DNA of 7,391 nucleotides from a bacterium BMS3Bbin02 (GTDB taxonomy: Bacteria > Actinomycetota > Acidimicrobiia > Spongiisociales > UBA5794). Below, piece after piece: positions 1-5,295 of the stretch. Made by a program: the position numbers and the translations under genes. Position 1 is the stretch's first letter. The number at the start of each line of letters is the position of its first letter. The stretch is taken from assembly GCA_002898115.1 (NCBI GenBank), contig BDTL01000254.1:1-7391 (forward strand), in the 5' to 3' direction. The notes beneath the pieces are model-generated. The model ran no database searches, was not told the origin of the DNA, and saw only the letters and a list, made by a program, of their open reading frames with translations.

Positions 1-140
1 AATGCCGCCATCTGTCCACGAGTGACGGGCTCATCAGGGCAAAAGCGAGTGTTCAGCGGAGGATTACATCCCAGGGTGATACCGGCTTGTGCGATCCTCT
101 CGATAGATTGCTCGAATATCGACGCGTCGTCATCGGAGAA
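1..140 (-). repeat. SLH-like repeat unit 2 (cut by window edge)
   Basis: Residues 92-137 onward, with AGITLGC, FCPDEP and VTRGQMAA. It matches unit 1 but has a longer loop between the two cysteines (8 intervening residues here, 5 in unit 1). The unit continues outside the window. Confidence 0.78.
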
Positions 141-413
141 CCGATCACCGGGCGCGGCGGGTGGTAGGTCGAGACCGCGTGTCAGGAAGGCAGCCATCTG
201 GCCACGTGTCACAGGATCACCCGGACAGAACACGAGAGTTCCGCAACCAGACGTTATCCCCGCCGCCGCAATAGCCTCGATGGAGGCCTCGTGAACAGAT
301 CCATCATCATCTATGAAGGTGCCCCCGGGAGGGAGATCGGACGTCGCGCCCGCAAGCGCACCGCCCAACAGCAGTCCCCCGGTCACGAAAACTACGAACA
401 GAACTCTTCGCAT
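1..413 (-). CDS. SLH-repeat secreted protein, N-terminal part (runs off left edge)
   Basis: The reverse strand is open from an ATG at 413 to the window edge (137 whole codons), so the C-terminus is missing. Residues 1-23 form a signal peptide: M-R-R, then a hydrophobic Val/Leu/Gly core ending ALAGA. Two S-layer-homology-like repeats follow, at about residues 33-83 and 92-137 onward. Each reads F-x-DDD, S-I-E-x-I-A-x-AGIT, GC, FCP, then VTRGQMAAF. A Shine-Dalgarno-like GGGGA sits 5 nt before the ATG and supports this start. SLH modules usually attach proteins non-covalently to the cell wall; the pair of cysteines in each repeat (C57/C63 and C116/C125) is the actinobacterial variant. The functional domain probably lies beyond the window, unless the protein is only SLH repeats. 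The plus-strand reading of this stretch is a shadow. Confidence 0.88.
   Translation of the reverse strand, partial: MRRVLFVVFVTGGLLLGGALAGATSDLPPGGTFIDDDGSVHEASIEAIAAAGITSGCGTLVFCPGDPVTRGQMAAFLTRGLDLPPAAPGDRFSDDDASIFEQSIERIAQAGITLGCNPPLNTRFCPDEPVTRGQMAA
168..317 (-). repeat. SLH-like repeat unit 1
   Basis: Protein-level repeat, residues 33-82 of the SLH protein, with AGITSGC, FCPGDP and VTRGQMAAFL. It aligns without ambiguity to the second unit. Confidence 0.8.
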
Positions 414-415
414 TA

Positions 416-423
416 CTTTCCCC
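416..423 (-). promoter_or_regulatory. Ribosome binding site of the SLH gene
   Basis: The reverse strand reads GGGGAAAG just before the ATG at 413, with the GGGGA core 5 nt from the start codon. It supports this start, which also places the signal peptide at the N-terminus. Confidence 0.5.
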
Positions 424-520
424 ATATTGCCAGCTCTGCACTACATCGGCAGTGGAGCCAGCGAAGTTGAGTCGAGGTTGCGCCACCCCAAGACGCTACC
501 CTTGCCGACCAGCCAGCTGA

Positions 521-526
521 AAGAAG
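521..526 (+). promoter_or_regulatory. Weak ribosome binding site supporting GTG 532
   Basis: AAGAAG lies 5 nt upstream of the GTG at 532. It is one mismatch from a good Shine-Dalgarno core and favours this start over the far-upstream ATG at 313. Confidence 0.4.
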
Positions 527-531
527 ACATC

Positions 532-1374
532 GTGGAAACAATTGTGGCGCGGAAGATGAGGGGAACGTTGGAGCCTCTCCACACAATGGTGTATTTCGCT
601 CCCGAGGCGACTGACGAGTACACGAAAGTCGGACTCCGGCGCCGCGGCTCGCACTATCTCGCGTCTCGTTCCGCACCCATGGGCGCGGTCAGCGCGGAAA
701 TCGTCCACGCCACGTTCTTCGGTTTCGCCGAGTCGGCGGTACGCCGTTACGTACCCGAGTGTTGGGACAACACAACCCCCGAAGCCGTTGTACAGGCGAG
801 ATTCCGGGTCGCGGACCAAGCGCTCCGCCGGCTCCTTGGAGACGCCATTGAGTCTCCAGAGATGGAGTCGGCCGCCACGGTTGCCCTGGAAGCGGCGGCG
901 GCATGTCCGCCAGAGGGCCGCCCCCTCTTCGCTGCTCATGCGGGCATCGCGCCGCCCGATGCACCGCACCTCGCGTTGTGGCACGCGGTCACACTCCTGC
1001 GCGAGTTTCGTGGCGACGGTCACAATGCTGCGCTCGTCGTACGGGGCATCGGTCCAGTTGTTGCCCACGCCTGGTACAGCGCCACACCGCGGGGAGGAAA
1101 CCGCGCGTTCTTGGCCACATTGTTCGGCCACTCTGAAGAGGCTTGGGCTGCTGCAGACGCCACATTGGCGGACCTCGGCTACACCAATCGCGACGGATCG
1201 CTCACAGAGCTCGGGCTCACCGAACGCGAAGTGCTTGAACAAGCGACTGACATCGCGTCAATGGAACCATGGCGGGCGATCGGCGAGGAGCGATGCAGCT
1301 GGTTGCGGGCGACCGTCCGCCCCTGGGCCCGGTCCATCGTAGACGCAGGGGCCCTCGCACCGGCACTTGGTTAA
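532..1374 (+). CDS. SCO6745-family protein (winged-helix-like)
   Basis: This is a 280-residue protein of the actinobacterial SCO6745 family. Family hallmarks are EPLHTMVYFAPE at residues 14-25, the ATFFGF segment at 60-65, and LWHAVTLLREFRGDGH at 149-164 with its conserved R-G-D-G-H. The C-terminal stretch from about 195 to 250 contains SEEAW, a D-G-S-LTELGL turn and EQATD, and resembles the winged-helix portion that gives the family its helix-turn-helix label. No direct biochemical role is known to me; DNA binding is inferred. The open frame extends upstream to an ATG at 313, but the first 73 residues are Pro/Ser-rich, unlike the family, and lie antisense to the SLH signal peptide. I therefore take the GTG at 532. 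TTG 502 and GTG 544 are alternatives. The gene ends 4 bp from the convergent DUF1304 stop. Confidence 0.8.
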   Translation: METIVARKMRGTLEPLHTMVYFAPEATDEYTKVGLRRRGSHYLASRSAPMGAVSAEIVHATFFGFAESAVRRYVPECWDNTTPEAVVQARFRVADQALRRLLGDAIESPEMESAATVALEAAAACPPEGRPLFAAHAGIAPPDAPHLALWHAVTLLREFRGDGHNAALVVRGIGPVVAHAWYSATPRGGNRAFLATLFGHSEEAWAAADATLADLGYTNRDGSLTELGLTEREVLEQATDIASMEPWRAIGEERCSWLRATVRPWARSIVDAGALAPALG

Positions 1375-1378
1375 CCAA
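1367..1378. repeat. 12-nt perfect palindrome at convergent gene junction
   Basis: TTGGTTAACCAA spans the TAA stop of the SCO6745-family gene and most of the 4-bp gap to the DUF1304 stop. It has no loop or T-tract, so it is not a classic terminator and may be chance. Confidence 0.35.
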
Positions 1379-1735
1379 CTACAAAACGGCGATTCCGACC
1401 AACGCGACCAACGGGGGAAGCCCCTGAATCGCCGCGCCGAGAGCGGCTGATCGTTTGCTCAGAACGAGCACGAGACCCGCACCAACCATGATGGCGCTCA
1501 CCGTCCCAACGATCGCAATTGAGTCCGTCGCGATCCCGTAGCCGACTCCGCCAGCGAGGAACAGGTTGTAGAACCCCTGGTTCAACATTGCGAGTCGCAA
1601 CGTTTCGACGTCGTCGCGGCGTACGCCGAAGGTCTTTGTGACCGCGGGTTTCCCCCAGAGGAGCGATTCAGCAGCGAAGAACAGGACATGTATTACGGCC
1701 GCGAGACCCGCGGTGACTTGAACAAGCGTTGACAT
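1379..1735 (-). CDS. DUF1304 family small integral membrane protein
   Basis: This 118-residue protein matches the DUF1304 family in length and motifs. H16, E23 and W27 lie in the first helix and its end (H-x-x-F-F-x-x-E-x-x-x-W), followed by N52-Q-G-x-Y-N-x-F-L-A at the start of the second helix. Four membrane segments can be read, at about residues 4-26, 53-70, 72-93 and 97-118, with a cytoplasmic-looking basic loop (V-R-R-D-D) between the first two. The family is widespread in bacteria and its function is unknown. The gene lies 35 bp downstream of the third paralog and on the same strand, so co-transcription is plausible. No strong Shine-Dalgarno is visible before the ATG. Confidence 0.85.
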   Translation of the reverse strand: MSTLVQVTAGLAAVIHVLFFAAESLLWGKPAVTKTFGVRRDDVETLRLAMLNQGFYNLFLAGGVGYGIATDSIAIVGTVSAIMVGAGLVLVLSKRSAALGAAIQGLPPLVALVGIAVL

Positions 1736-1770
1736 GGCCCGGAGTGTAGAGGACTGGGTCCGCGGATTCG

Positions 1771-2298
1771 CTACTCGGTGTACCCGTGACGGACGAGCGC
1801 TTCCACGAACGCTGTACGATCGCGCGCCCCCGGGCGCATGATCACATGCTCGGACCCGTCAACGAAACTGAACTCCCACCGTTTGATCAGAAGGCGCCGC
1901 ACGGTTGCGATGCGAGTGACATCCGTGACACGGCATCGTTCGGTCAGTTCGCTAACACTGCCCCCGCCTGTCTGCCGAAACACGAGGAGATCACCGCGCG
2001 AGGTCACCGCCATCAACGCCCATGCCGCGAACTGGCCTGCGATCGTAGAAGCCTCCGCCCGTACCAACTGGCGTCTACGCCGCCACATGGCGATCGCGAT
2101 CCCGGAGGCGACTCCGACGGTAGCGCCGACCACGTAGGCGACGGTCGAATCCGCGACAAAGAATACCGAGATCGCGAACCCGATCATTGCCCCGGAGAAA
2201 CCGCCTGACCACTGTGCAACGATCGCGGCTTCAATGGTTTCACCGTCCAACAGGTCGGCGCTCCCGCCTTCAGACAGGCGGCGAATGAGCTTCTCCAT
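1771..2298 (-). CDS. Unknown protein, third copy of a tandem paralog family, with two membrane segments
   Basis: This 175-residue protein is not one I can name. It is clearly related to the next two genes. The N-terminal basic helix (M-E-K-L-I-R-R-L) is followed by G19-E20-T-I-E23. Here the middle is a true membrane hairpin: two hydrophobic segments at about 34-49 and 52-71, closed by W-R-R-R-R. The C-terminal domain has AVTSRGDLLVF (97-107), F145-V-D-G-S149 and a closing F164-V-E-A-L-V-R-H-G. The alternation of hydrophobic residues in that domain suggests beta strands, possibly a PH/GRAM-like fold (inference). The positive-inside pattern suggests both termini lie in the cytoplasm. The ATG is 7 bp after the second copy's stop, so translation is probably coupled. 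Confidence 0.72.
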   Translation of the reverse strand: MEKLIRRLSEGGSADLLDGETIEAAIVAQWSGGFSGAMIGFAISVFFVADSTVAYVVGATVGVASGIAIAMWRRRRQLVRAEASTIAGQFAAWALMAVTSRGDLLVFRQTGGGSVSELTERCRVTDVTRIATVRRLLIKRWEFSFVDGSEHVIMRPGARDRTAFVEALVRHGYTE

Positions 2299-2305
2299 CG
2301 AAGCT

Positions 2306-2788
2306 CTAGTCCATTTCGCCGAAGATGCCGTGACGTTGCAGTGCTTCCGAAAAGTCCTTCATGCCCACCGACATAGGAATATCACAGTGGTACACAGAAC
2401 CATCGGCAAACCGCAGTGAGAACTTCCCGATCAGCTTGGCCTTCTTCGCCTCGAACCCGGCCGCCTCTCCTCGCTCGATTCGACGCGCCAGGCCGGTCAC
2501 CTTGCCGGACATAGCGCCCTGGGTGAACACCAGAACATCGCCCCCGGACGTCACGCCAAGAAGCGCCGGAGCCGGAAGTTCGGAGGCAATCCCATCCGTG
2601 ACGTCCGAACCGCCCTTCGCCTCACGATTCTTCTTGATCTTGCTGTGAATCGCGACACCGGCTAGTCCACCAACGCCCTGTGCCATCACGCGACCCGGTG
2701 GTTGTGCGAGAATCGCCTCTTCGACTACCTCGCCCGGGTTGAGGTACTCCGACCCCGATTTCATGATCTTCTTTACGAGCTTCGACAT
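2306..2788 (-). CDS. Unknown protein, second copy of the tandem paralog family
   Basis: This 160-residue protein of unknown function aligns end to end with the first copy. It has M-S-K-L-V-K-K-I, P18-G-E20-x-x-E23, then a short glycine-rich, weakly hydrophobic segment (about 34-47) followed by a lysine-rich S-K-I-K-K-N. The C-terminal domain has GVTSGGDVLVF (78-88), F127-A-D-G-S131, and F146-S-E-A-L-Q-R-H-G. The middle segment is barely long enough to cross a membrane, so peripheral association is as likely. The gene follows the first copy after 88 bp and precedes the third by 7 bp. Upstream is only a poor Shine-Dalgarno (AAGAGA). Confidence 0.7.
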   Translation of the reverse strand: MSKLVKKIMKSGSEYLNPGEVVEEAILAQPPGRVMAQGVGGLAGVAIHSKIKKNREAKGGSDVTDGIASELPAPALLGVTSGGDVLVFTQGAMSGKVTGLARRIERGEAAGFEAKKAKLIGKFSLRFADGSVYHCDIPMSVGMKDFSEALQRHGIFGEMD

Positions 2789-2876
2789 ATTTGTCTCTTA
2801 CTGATCGCGGCTACGTGATGCATCGTACATTGAGACCGTGCCCGGCGAGGGATTCTCCATCGCTCACACGGCTTCA
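2789..2876. other. 88-bp gap between paralog copies 1 and 2
   Basis: This short gap holds no open frame that resembles a gene. An 8-nt palindrome, GATGCATC (2817-2824), lies in it with imperfect flanking symmetry. No U-tract terminator or clear promoter is visible. Confidence 0.4.
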
Positions 2877-3365
2877 TCACACAAGAATACTTTCGACACC
2901 GTACTGCGAAAGTGAAGCTGAAAACTCGTCAAACGTGCCGTTCCCGTTGACGTTTGCACGAAGACCGGACCCATCCGAGAACAGGAACGTCACTTTGGTT
3001 CTCAGCTTGGTCTTGTCCGATTCGATCGTCTGGATCGCACCGGCCGGGACTCTTGCGTGAATTCCGGAGAACCTACCGCGGAAGTTACGTTTCCACACGA
3101 CGAGGTCACCGCGAGAAGTCGTCGACAGGAACATCTCCCCACCGGGGAACAGCAGCGCCGTGCCCGCCGGCTTGGTGTAAACACCTTCCACGACCGTGCC
3201 CTTGCTCGCCTGAAGCTTCCTGTTGATCAGAGGTCCAAGAAACCCGAATGCAAGAAGTGCCGTGTACTGACCCGGAGCGGATGTCAAAACGGACGCTTCA
3301 ATGGTTTCGCCAGGCTCCAGGAACTTCCCGCATTGTTTCGTCAGTTTCTTCGTTAACTTGGACAT
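2877..3365 (-). CDS. Unknown protein, first copy of the tandem paralog family
   Basis: This 162-residue protein of unknown function is the first transcribed of the three copies. Residues 1-16 form a lysine-rich amphipathic segment (M-S-K-L-T-K-K-L-T-K). P18-G-E-T-I-E-A24 follows, then a hydrophobic stretch at about 34-47 that ends in N-R-K. The C-terminal domain contains STTSRGDLVVW (81-91), F129-S-D-G-S133, and a closing F148-x-x-x-L-x-x-x-G156. There is no signal peptide and no recognisable catalytic motif. GGGGGA lies 6 nt before the ATG, the strongest ribosome binding site of the three. The gene starts 157 bp after the ABC exporter stop and may have its own promoter, so its membership in the exporter operon is uncertain. 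Confidence 0.72.
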   Translation of the reverse strand: MSKLTKKLTKQCGKFLEPGETIEASVLTSAPGQYTALLAFGFLGPLINRKLQASKGTVVEGVYTKPAGTALLFPGGEMFLSTTSRGDLVVWKRNFRGRFSGIHARVPAGAIQTIESDKTKLRTKVTFLFSDGSGLRANVNGNGTFDEFSASLSQYGVESILV

Positions 3366-3371
3366 CGTTGG

Positions 3372-3377
3372 TCCCCC
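3372..3377 (-). promoter_or_regulatory. Strong ribosome binding site of paralog copy 1
   Basis: The reverse strand reads AGGGGGA 6 nt before the ATG at 3365. It is clearly stronger than the sites before copies 2 and 3, which fits a first-in-operon gene. Confidence 0.55.
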
Positions 3378-3387
3378 TTCAGGGCTC

Positions 3388-3408
3388 GCCGTATCTTGTT
3401 TCTACGGC
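3388..3408. repeat. Perfect inverted repeat GCCGTA-N9-TACGGC
   Basis: Two 6-nt arms are exactly complementary around a 9-nt AT-rich spacer. The repeat lies 22-42 bp upstream of the ATG of paralog copy 1, just before its ribosome binding site. It could be an operator or a 5' leader hairpin. Confidence 0.5.
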
Positions 3409-3485
3409 ACACCGATCACACAACTCCAGGGATTTCCTGGGTGGTCGGGTCTGCGTCAGCGCCGGCGGGTCCTTGTGTCGAATCG

Positions 3486-3497
3486 TCCACCGGTGGA
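3486..3497. repeat. 12-nt perfect palindrome TCCACCGGTGGA
   Basis: This perfect palindrome lies 25 bp after the stop codon of ABC exporter half B. It has no loop and no T-tract, so it is more like a protein-binding site than a terminator, or chance in GC-rich DNA. Confidence 0.3.
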
Positions 3498-3522
3498 TCG
3501 ACGCTCACAGTCGGAGACACCA

Positions 3523-5295
3523 CTAGCGCGTCGTGCCATGTGTCCAATCCCTGTGCATCGATGCATACACGCCCTCACGCTCCAGGAGCGTCGTGTGGTC
3601 ACCGTCCTCAACGAGTACACCGTGGGCAAACACCAACACTCGATCCGCCGCCTCCGCTGTTGACAGGCGGTGAGCAATCGTCAACGACGTCCTCGATCGC
3701 GTGATTCGCTCCATTGCCTGACGAAGCTGTACATCCAGCACCGGATCAACCGCTGATGTTGCCTCGTCGAGAACCAGCAGAGAGGGTTGGGCGATCCATG
3801 CCCTCGTCAGCGCGACAAGCTGGCGTTCTCCCGCCGAAAGCCGTGATCCCCGTTCACCGACCCTGGTAGCAAGACCGTCGCTAAGGCTGTTGACCCACCC
3901 GGTGAGTCCGAGTTCCTCAAACGCAGCCTCGATCTCCTCGGTCGTCGCCGACAGGTCGCCGTAGCGAACGTTTGCCTCGACCGTCGTGTCAAACAAGAAA
4001 CCTTCTTGGGGCACATAGGCGACGTGCGAACGGAGATCATCAAACCGAACTGCTTGCACCGGCACACCACCGAGCCTCACCGACCCATCGCTCACATCCA
4101 TCAAACGGGTCACGAGTTTCGCAAACGTCGTCTTCCCCGAACCGGTCTCACCGACAATCGCGATGTTCTCACCTTTGCCGATCAATACCGATACGTCGGT
4201 GAGTACGTCGGTCTCGCCATCGGGATAGCGGAACCGCACACTGTCGAAGGAAACATCCAACATGTCACGGGGCAGTGGCACAGCCTCGTTCGCATCAACC
4301 TCGGGCACGTCGCTGGGGGTATCAAGAACGTCGAGGATTCTTCTCAGACCCGAGCCGGCGCTTTGCGCTTGATCAACGACCTCCACCAGCATCTGGATCG
4401 GTTCGACGAACAGGTTGATCAAGAACAAGAATGCGACCAGTGTCCCGGCTGAGAGGCTGCCGGTGACGCCCAGAACGACACCGACCACAACGACAAGGCC
4501 GTTGATCGCGCCGGCGAACACCTCGGCCGACGAGAACAGGAATGCAGCGAGGCGTCCGGTCCGGTACTCCGCCTCGAACTGGGCATCGAGGGCTTGACGA
4601 ACACGCTCACTGGTCTGTGCCTCAACACCAAACGCCCGAATGACAGGTAGACCCGAGATCGACTCCCCGACAACTGTGAGACTCTTGCCGACAAGAACTC
4701 GGACCTTGTCGTGTGCGCGACGCAGGATGTTCTGGAACCACATCAAAGCAACCGCGTAAATCCCGACTCCGACGAGCACCACGAGTGTGAGACGCCAGTC
4801 GAACCACAGCATTGCTGCCACTGCCAGGACTATCTGCCCGGATCCGACAATAAGGCCCGGGCCACCCCACTCCATGAATCTCGCAATAGTTTCCGGATCG
4901 CTGGTGATCCTGGCGACAAGCGCCCCGCGTCGCTCCGACTCGGTATGAAGAGCAGACAGTCCCTGGAGATGAGCGAAGGTCATGACTCGAAGGTCCGATA
5001 GCCCTGTTGCCGATGTCCGGATGAGGCGGATTGTCGCGGCACGTGCAGCTAACGCCGAGAGCACCATCGCGACACCGGCAACGCCACCCTTGAGCAGCAC
5101 CGCACTCGTGTCGATCGGTCCACCTCCGAAGAGCTGATCATCAAGAATCTGCTGAACCGCAAACGGCACGACGATGCGCAGGGCAGTCCCCATTGCCGTG
5201 AGGAAGAGCGTGAGCCCAAGGCCCTTGCGCAACGCCGGAGCGACTGCGAACGCCTCCCTCAGCACTCCCCAGGTAGCGCGGGAGTCAGTACTCAT
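3523..5295 (-). CDS. ABC exporter half-transporter B (catalytic-Glu subunit of a heterodimer)
   Basis: This 590-residue type IV ABC exporter has an N-terminal six-helix membrane domain (about residues 25-320) fused to a C-terminal ATPase. ATPase motifs: aromatic A-loop in FRYPDG; Walker A GETGSGKTT (382-390, Lys388); Q-loop Gln430 in YVPQEGF; signature L486-S-A-G-E instead of LSGGQ; Walker B LLVLDEATS with the catalytic Glu511; D-loop SAVDP; switch His542 in IAHRLS. It therefore supplies the working Walker A/B/His set of the pair and a degenerate signature. Family knowledge: such subunits pair with a partner having the opposite pattern, as in TM287/288, LmrCD and BmrCD, and export lipids, drugs or peptides. 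The ATG overlaps the partner's stop as ATGA (5292-5295), indicating translational coupling. GGGGA lies 10 nt upstream. Substrate unknown. Confidence 0.95.
   Translation of the reverse strand: MSTDSRATWGVLREAFAVAPALRKGLGLTLFLTAMGTALRIVVPFAVQQILDDQLFGGGPIDTSAVLLKGGVAGVAMVLSALAARAATIRLIRTSATGLSDLRVMTFAHLQGLSALHTESERRGALVARITSDPETIARFMEWGGPGLIVGSGQIVLAVAAMLWFDWRLTLVVLVGVGIYAVALMWFQNILRRAHDKVRVLVGKSLTVVGESISGLPVIRAFGVEAQTSERVRQALDAQFEAEYRTGRLAAFLFSSAEVFAGAINGLVVVVGVVLGVTGSLSAGTLVAFLFLINLFVEPIQMLVEVVDQAQSAGSGLRRILDVLDTPSDVPEVDANEAVPLPRDMLDVSFDSVRFRYPDGETDVLTDVSVLIGKGENIAIVGETGSGKTTFAKLVTRLMDVSDGSVRLGGVPVQAVRFDDLRSHVAYVPQEGFLFDTTVEANVRYGDLSATTEEIEAAFEELGLTGWVNSLSDGLATRVGERGSRLSAGERQLVALTRAWIAQPSLLVLDEATSAVDPVLDVQLRQAMERITRSRTSLTIAHRLSTAEAADRVLVFAHGVLVEDGDHTTLLEREGVYASMHRDWTHGTTR

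Larger units (their letters stand above)
414..531. promoter_or_regulatory. Divergent intergenic region
   Basis: These 118 bp lie between the divergent starts of the SLH gene (minus) and the SCO6745-family gene (plus). Promoters for both must lie here or inside the genes. I looked for -35/-10 pairs and found only weak matches with poor spacing, and no convincing operator. If the plus-strand gene started at TTG 502 instead of GTG 532, the region would shrink by 30 bp. Confidence 0.4.
3366..3522 (-). promoter_or_regulatory. 157-bp gap between ABC exporter and paralog array
   Basis: This is the largest gap on the minus strand. It carries the ribosome binding site of paralog copy 1, a perfect inverted repeat (3388-3408), a short CCAGG/CCTGG hairpin (3426-3440) and a 12-nt palindrome (3486-3497). 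None is followed by a T-run, so I see no intrinsic terminator. Possible -35/-10 hexamers on the reverse strand match consensus at only about half the positions. A promoter here is plausible from gap size, not proven by motif. Confidence 0.35.

Noticed and set aside
22..294. Plus-strand open frame of 90 codons at the left edge
   Set aside because: It is antisense to the SLH protein, whose repeats, signal peptide and ribosome binding site are clear on the reverse strand.
422..431. CAATAT as a -10 box for the SLH gene
   Set aside because: It lies only about 10 nt before the start codon and overlaps the ribosome binding site region, leaving no room for a leader, and no matching -35 is present.
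496..1242. Long reverse-strand open frame of 248 codons inside the SCO6745-family gene
   Set aside because: It shows no family resemblance and is rich in Arg, Cys and Gly as expected of a shadow frame, while the plus-strand reading matches a known family throughout.
2812..2827. Inverted repeat around GATGCATC in the gap between paralog copies 1 and 2 as an operator
   Set aside because: Only the central 8 nt are perfectly symmetric; the flanks pair only with a 2-nt bulge, which is within chance for this length.
3426..3440. CCAGG-N5-CCTGG as a terminator after exporter half B
   Set aside because: The stem is only 5 bp and is not followed by a T-run on the reverse strand, so an intrinsic terminator is not supported.
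3554..3565. 12-nt palindrome TGCATCGATGCA
   Set aside because: It lies inside the 3' end of exporter half B and is accounted for by ordinary codons (A-S-M-H).
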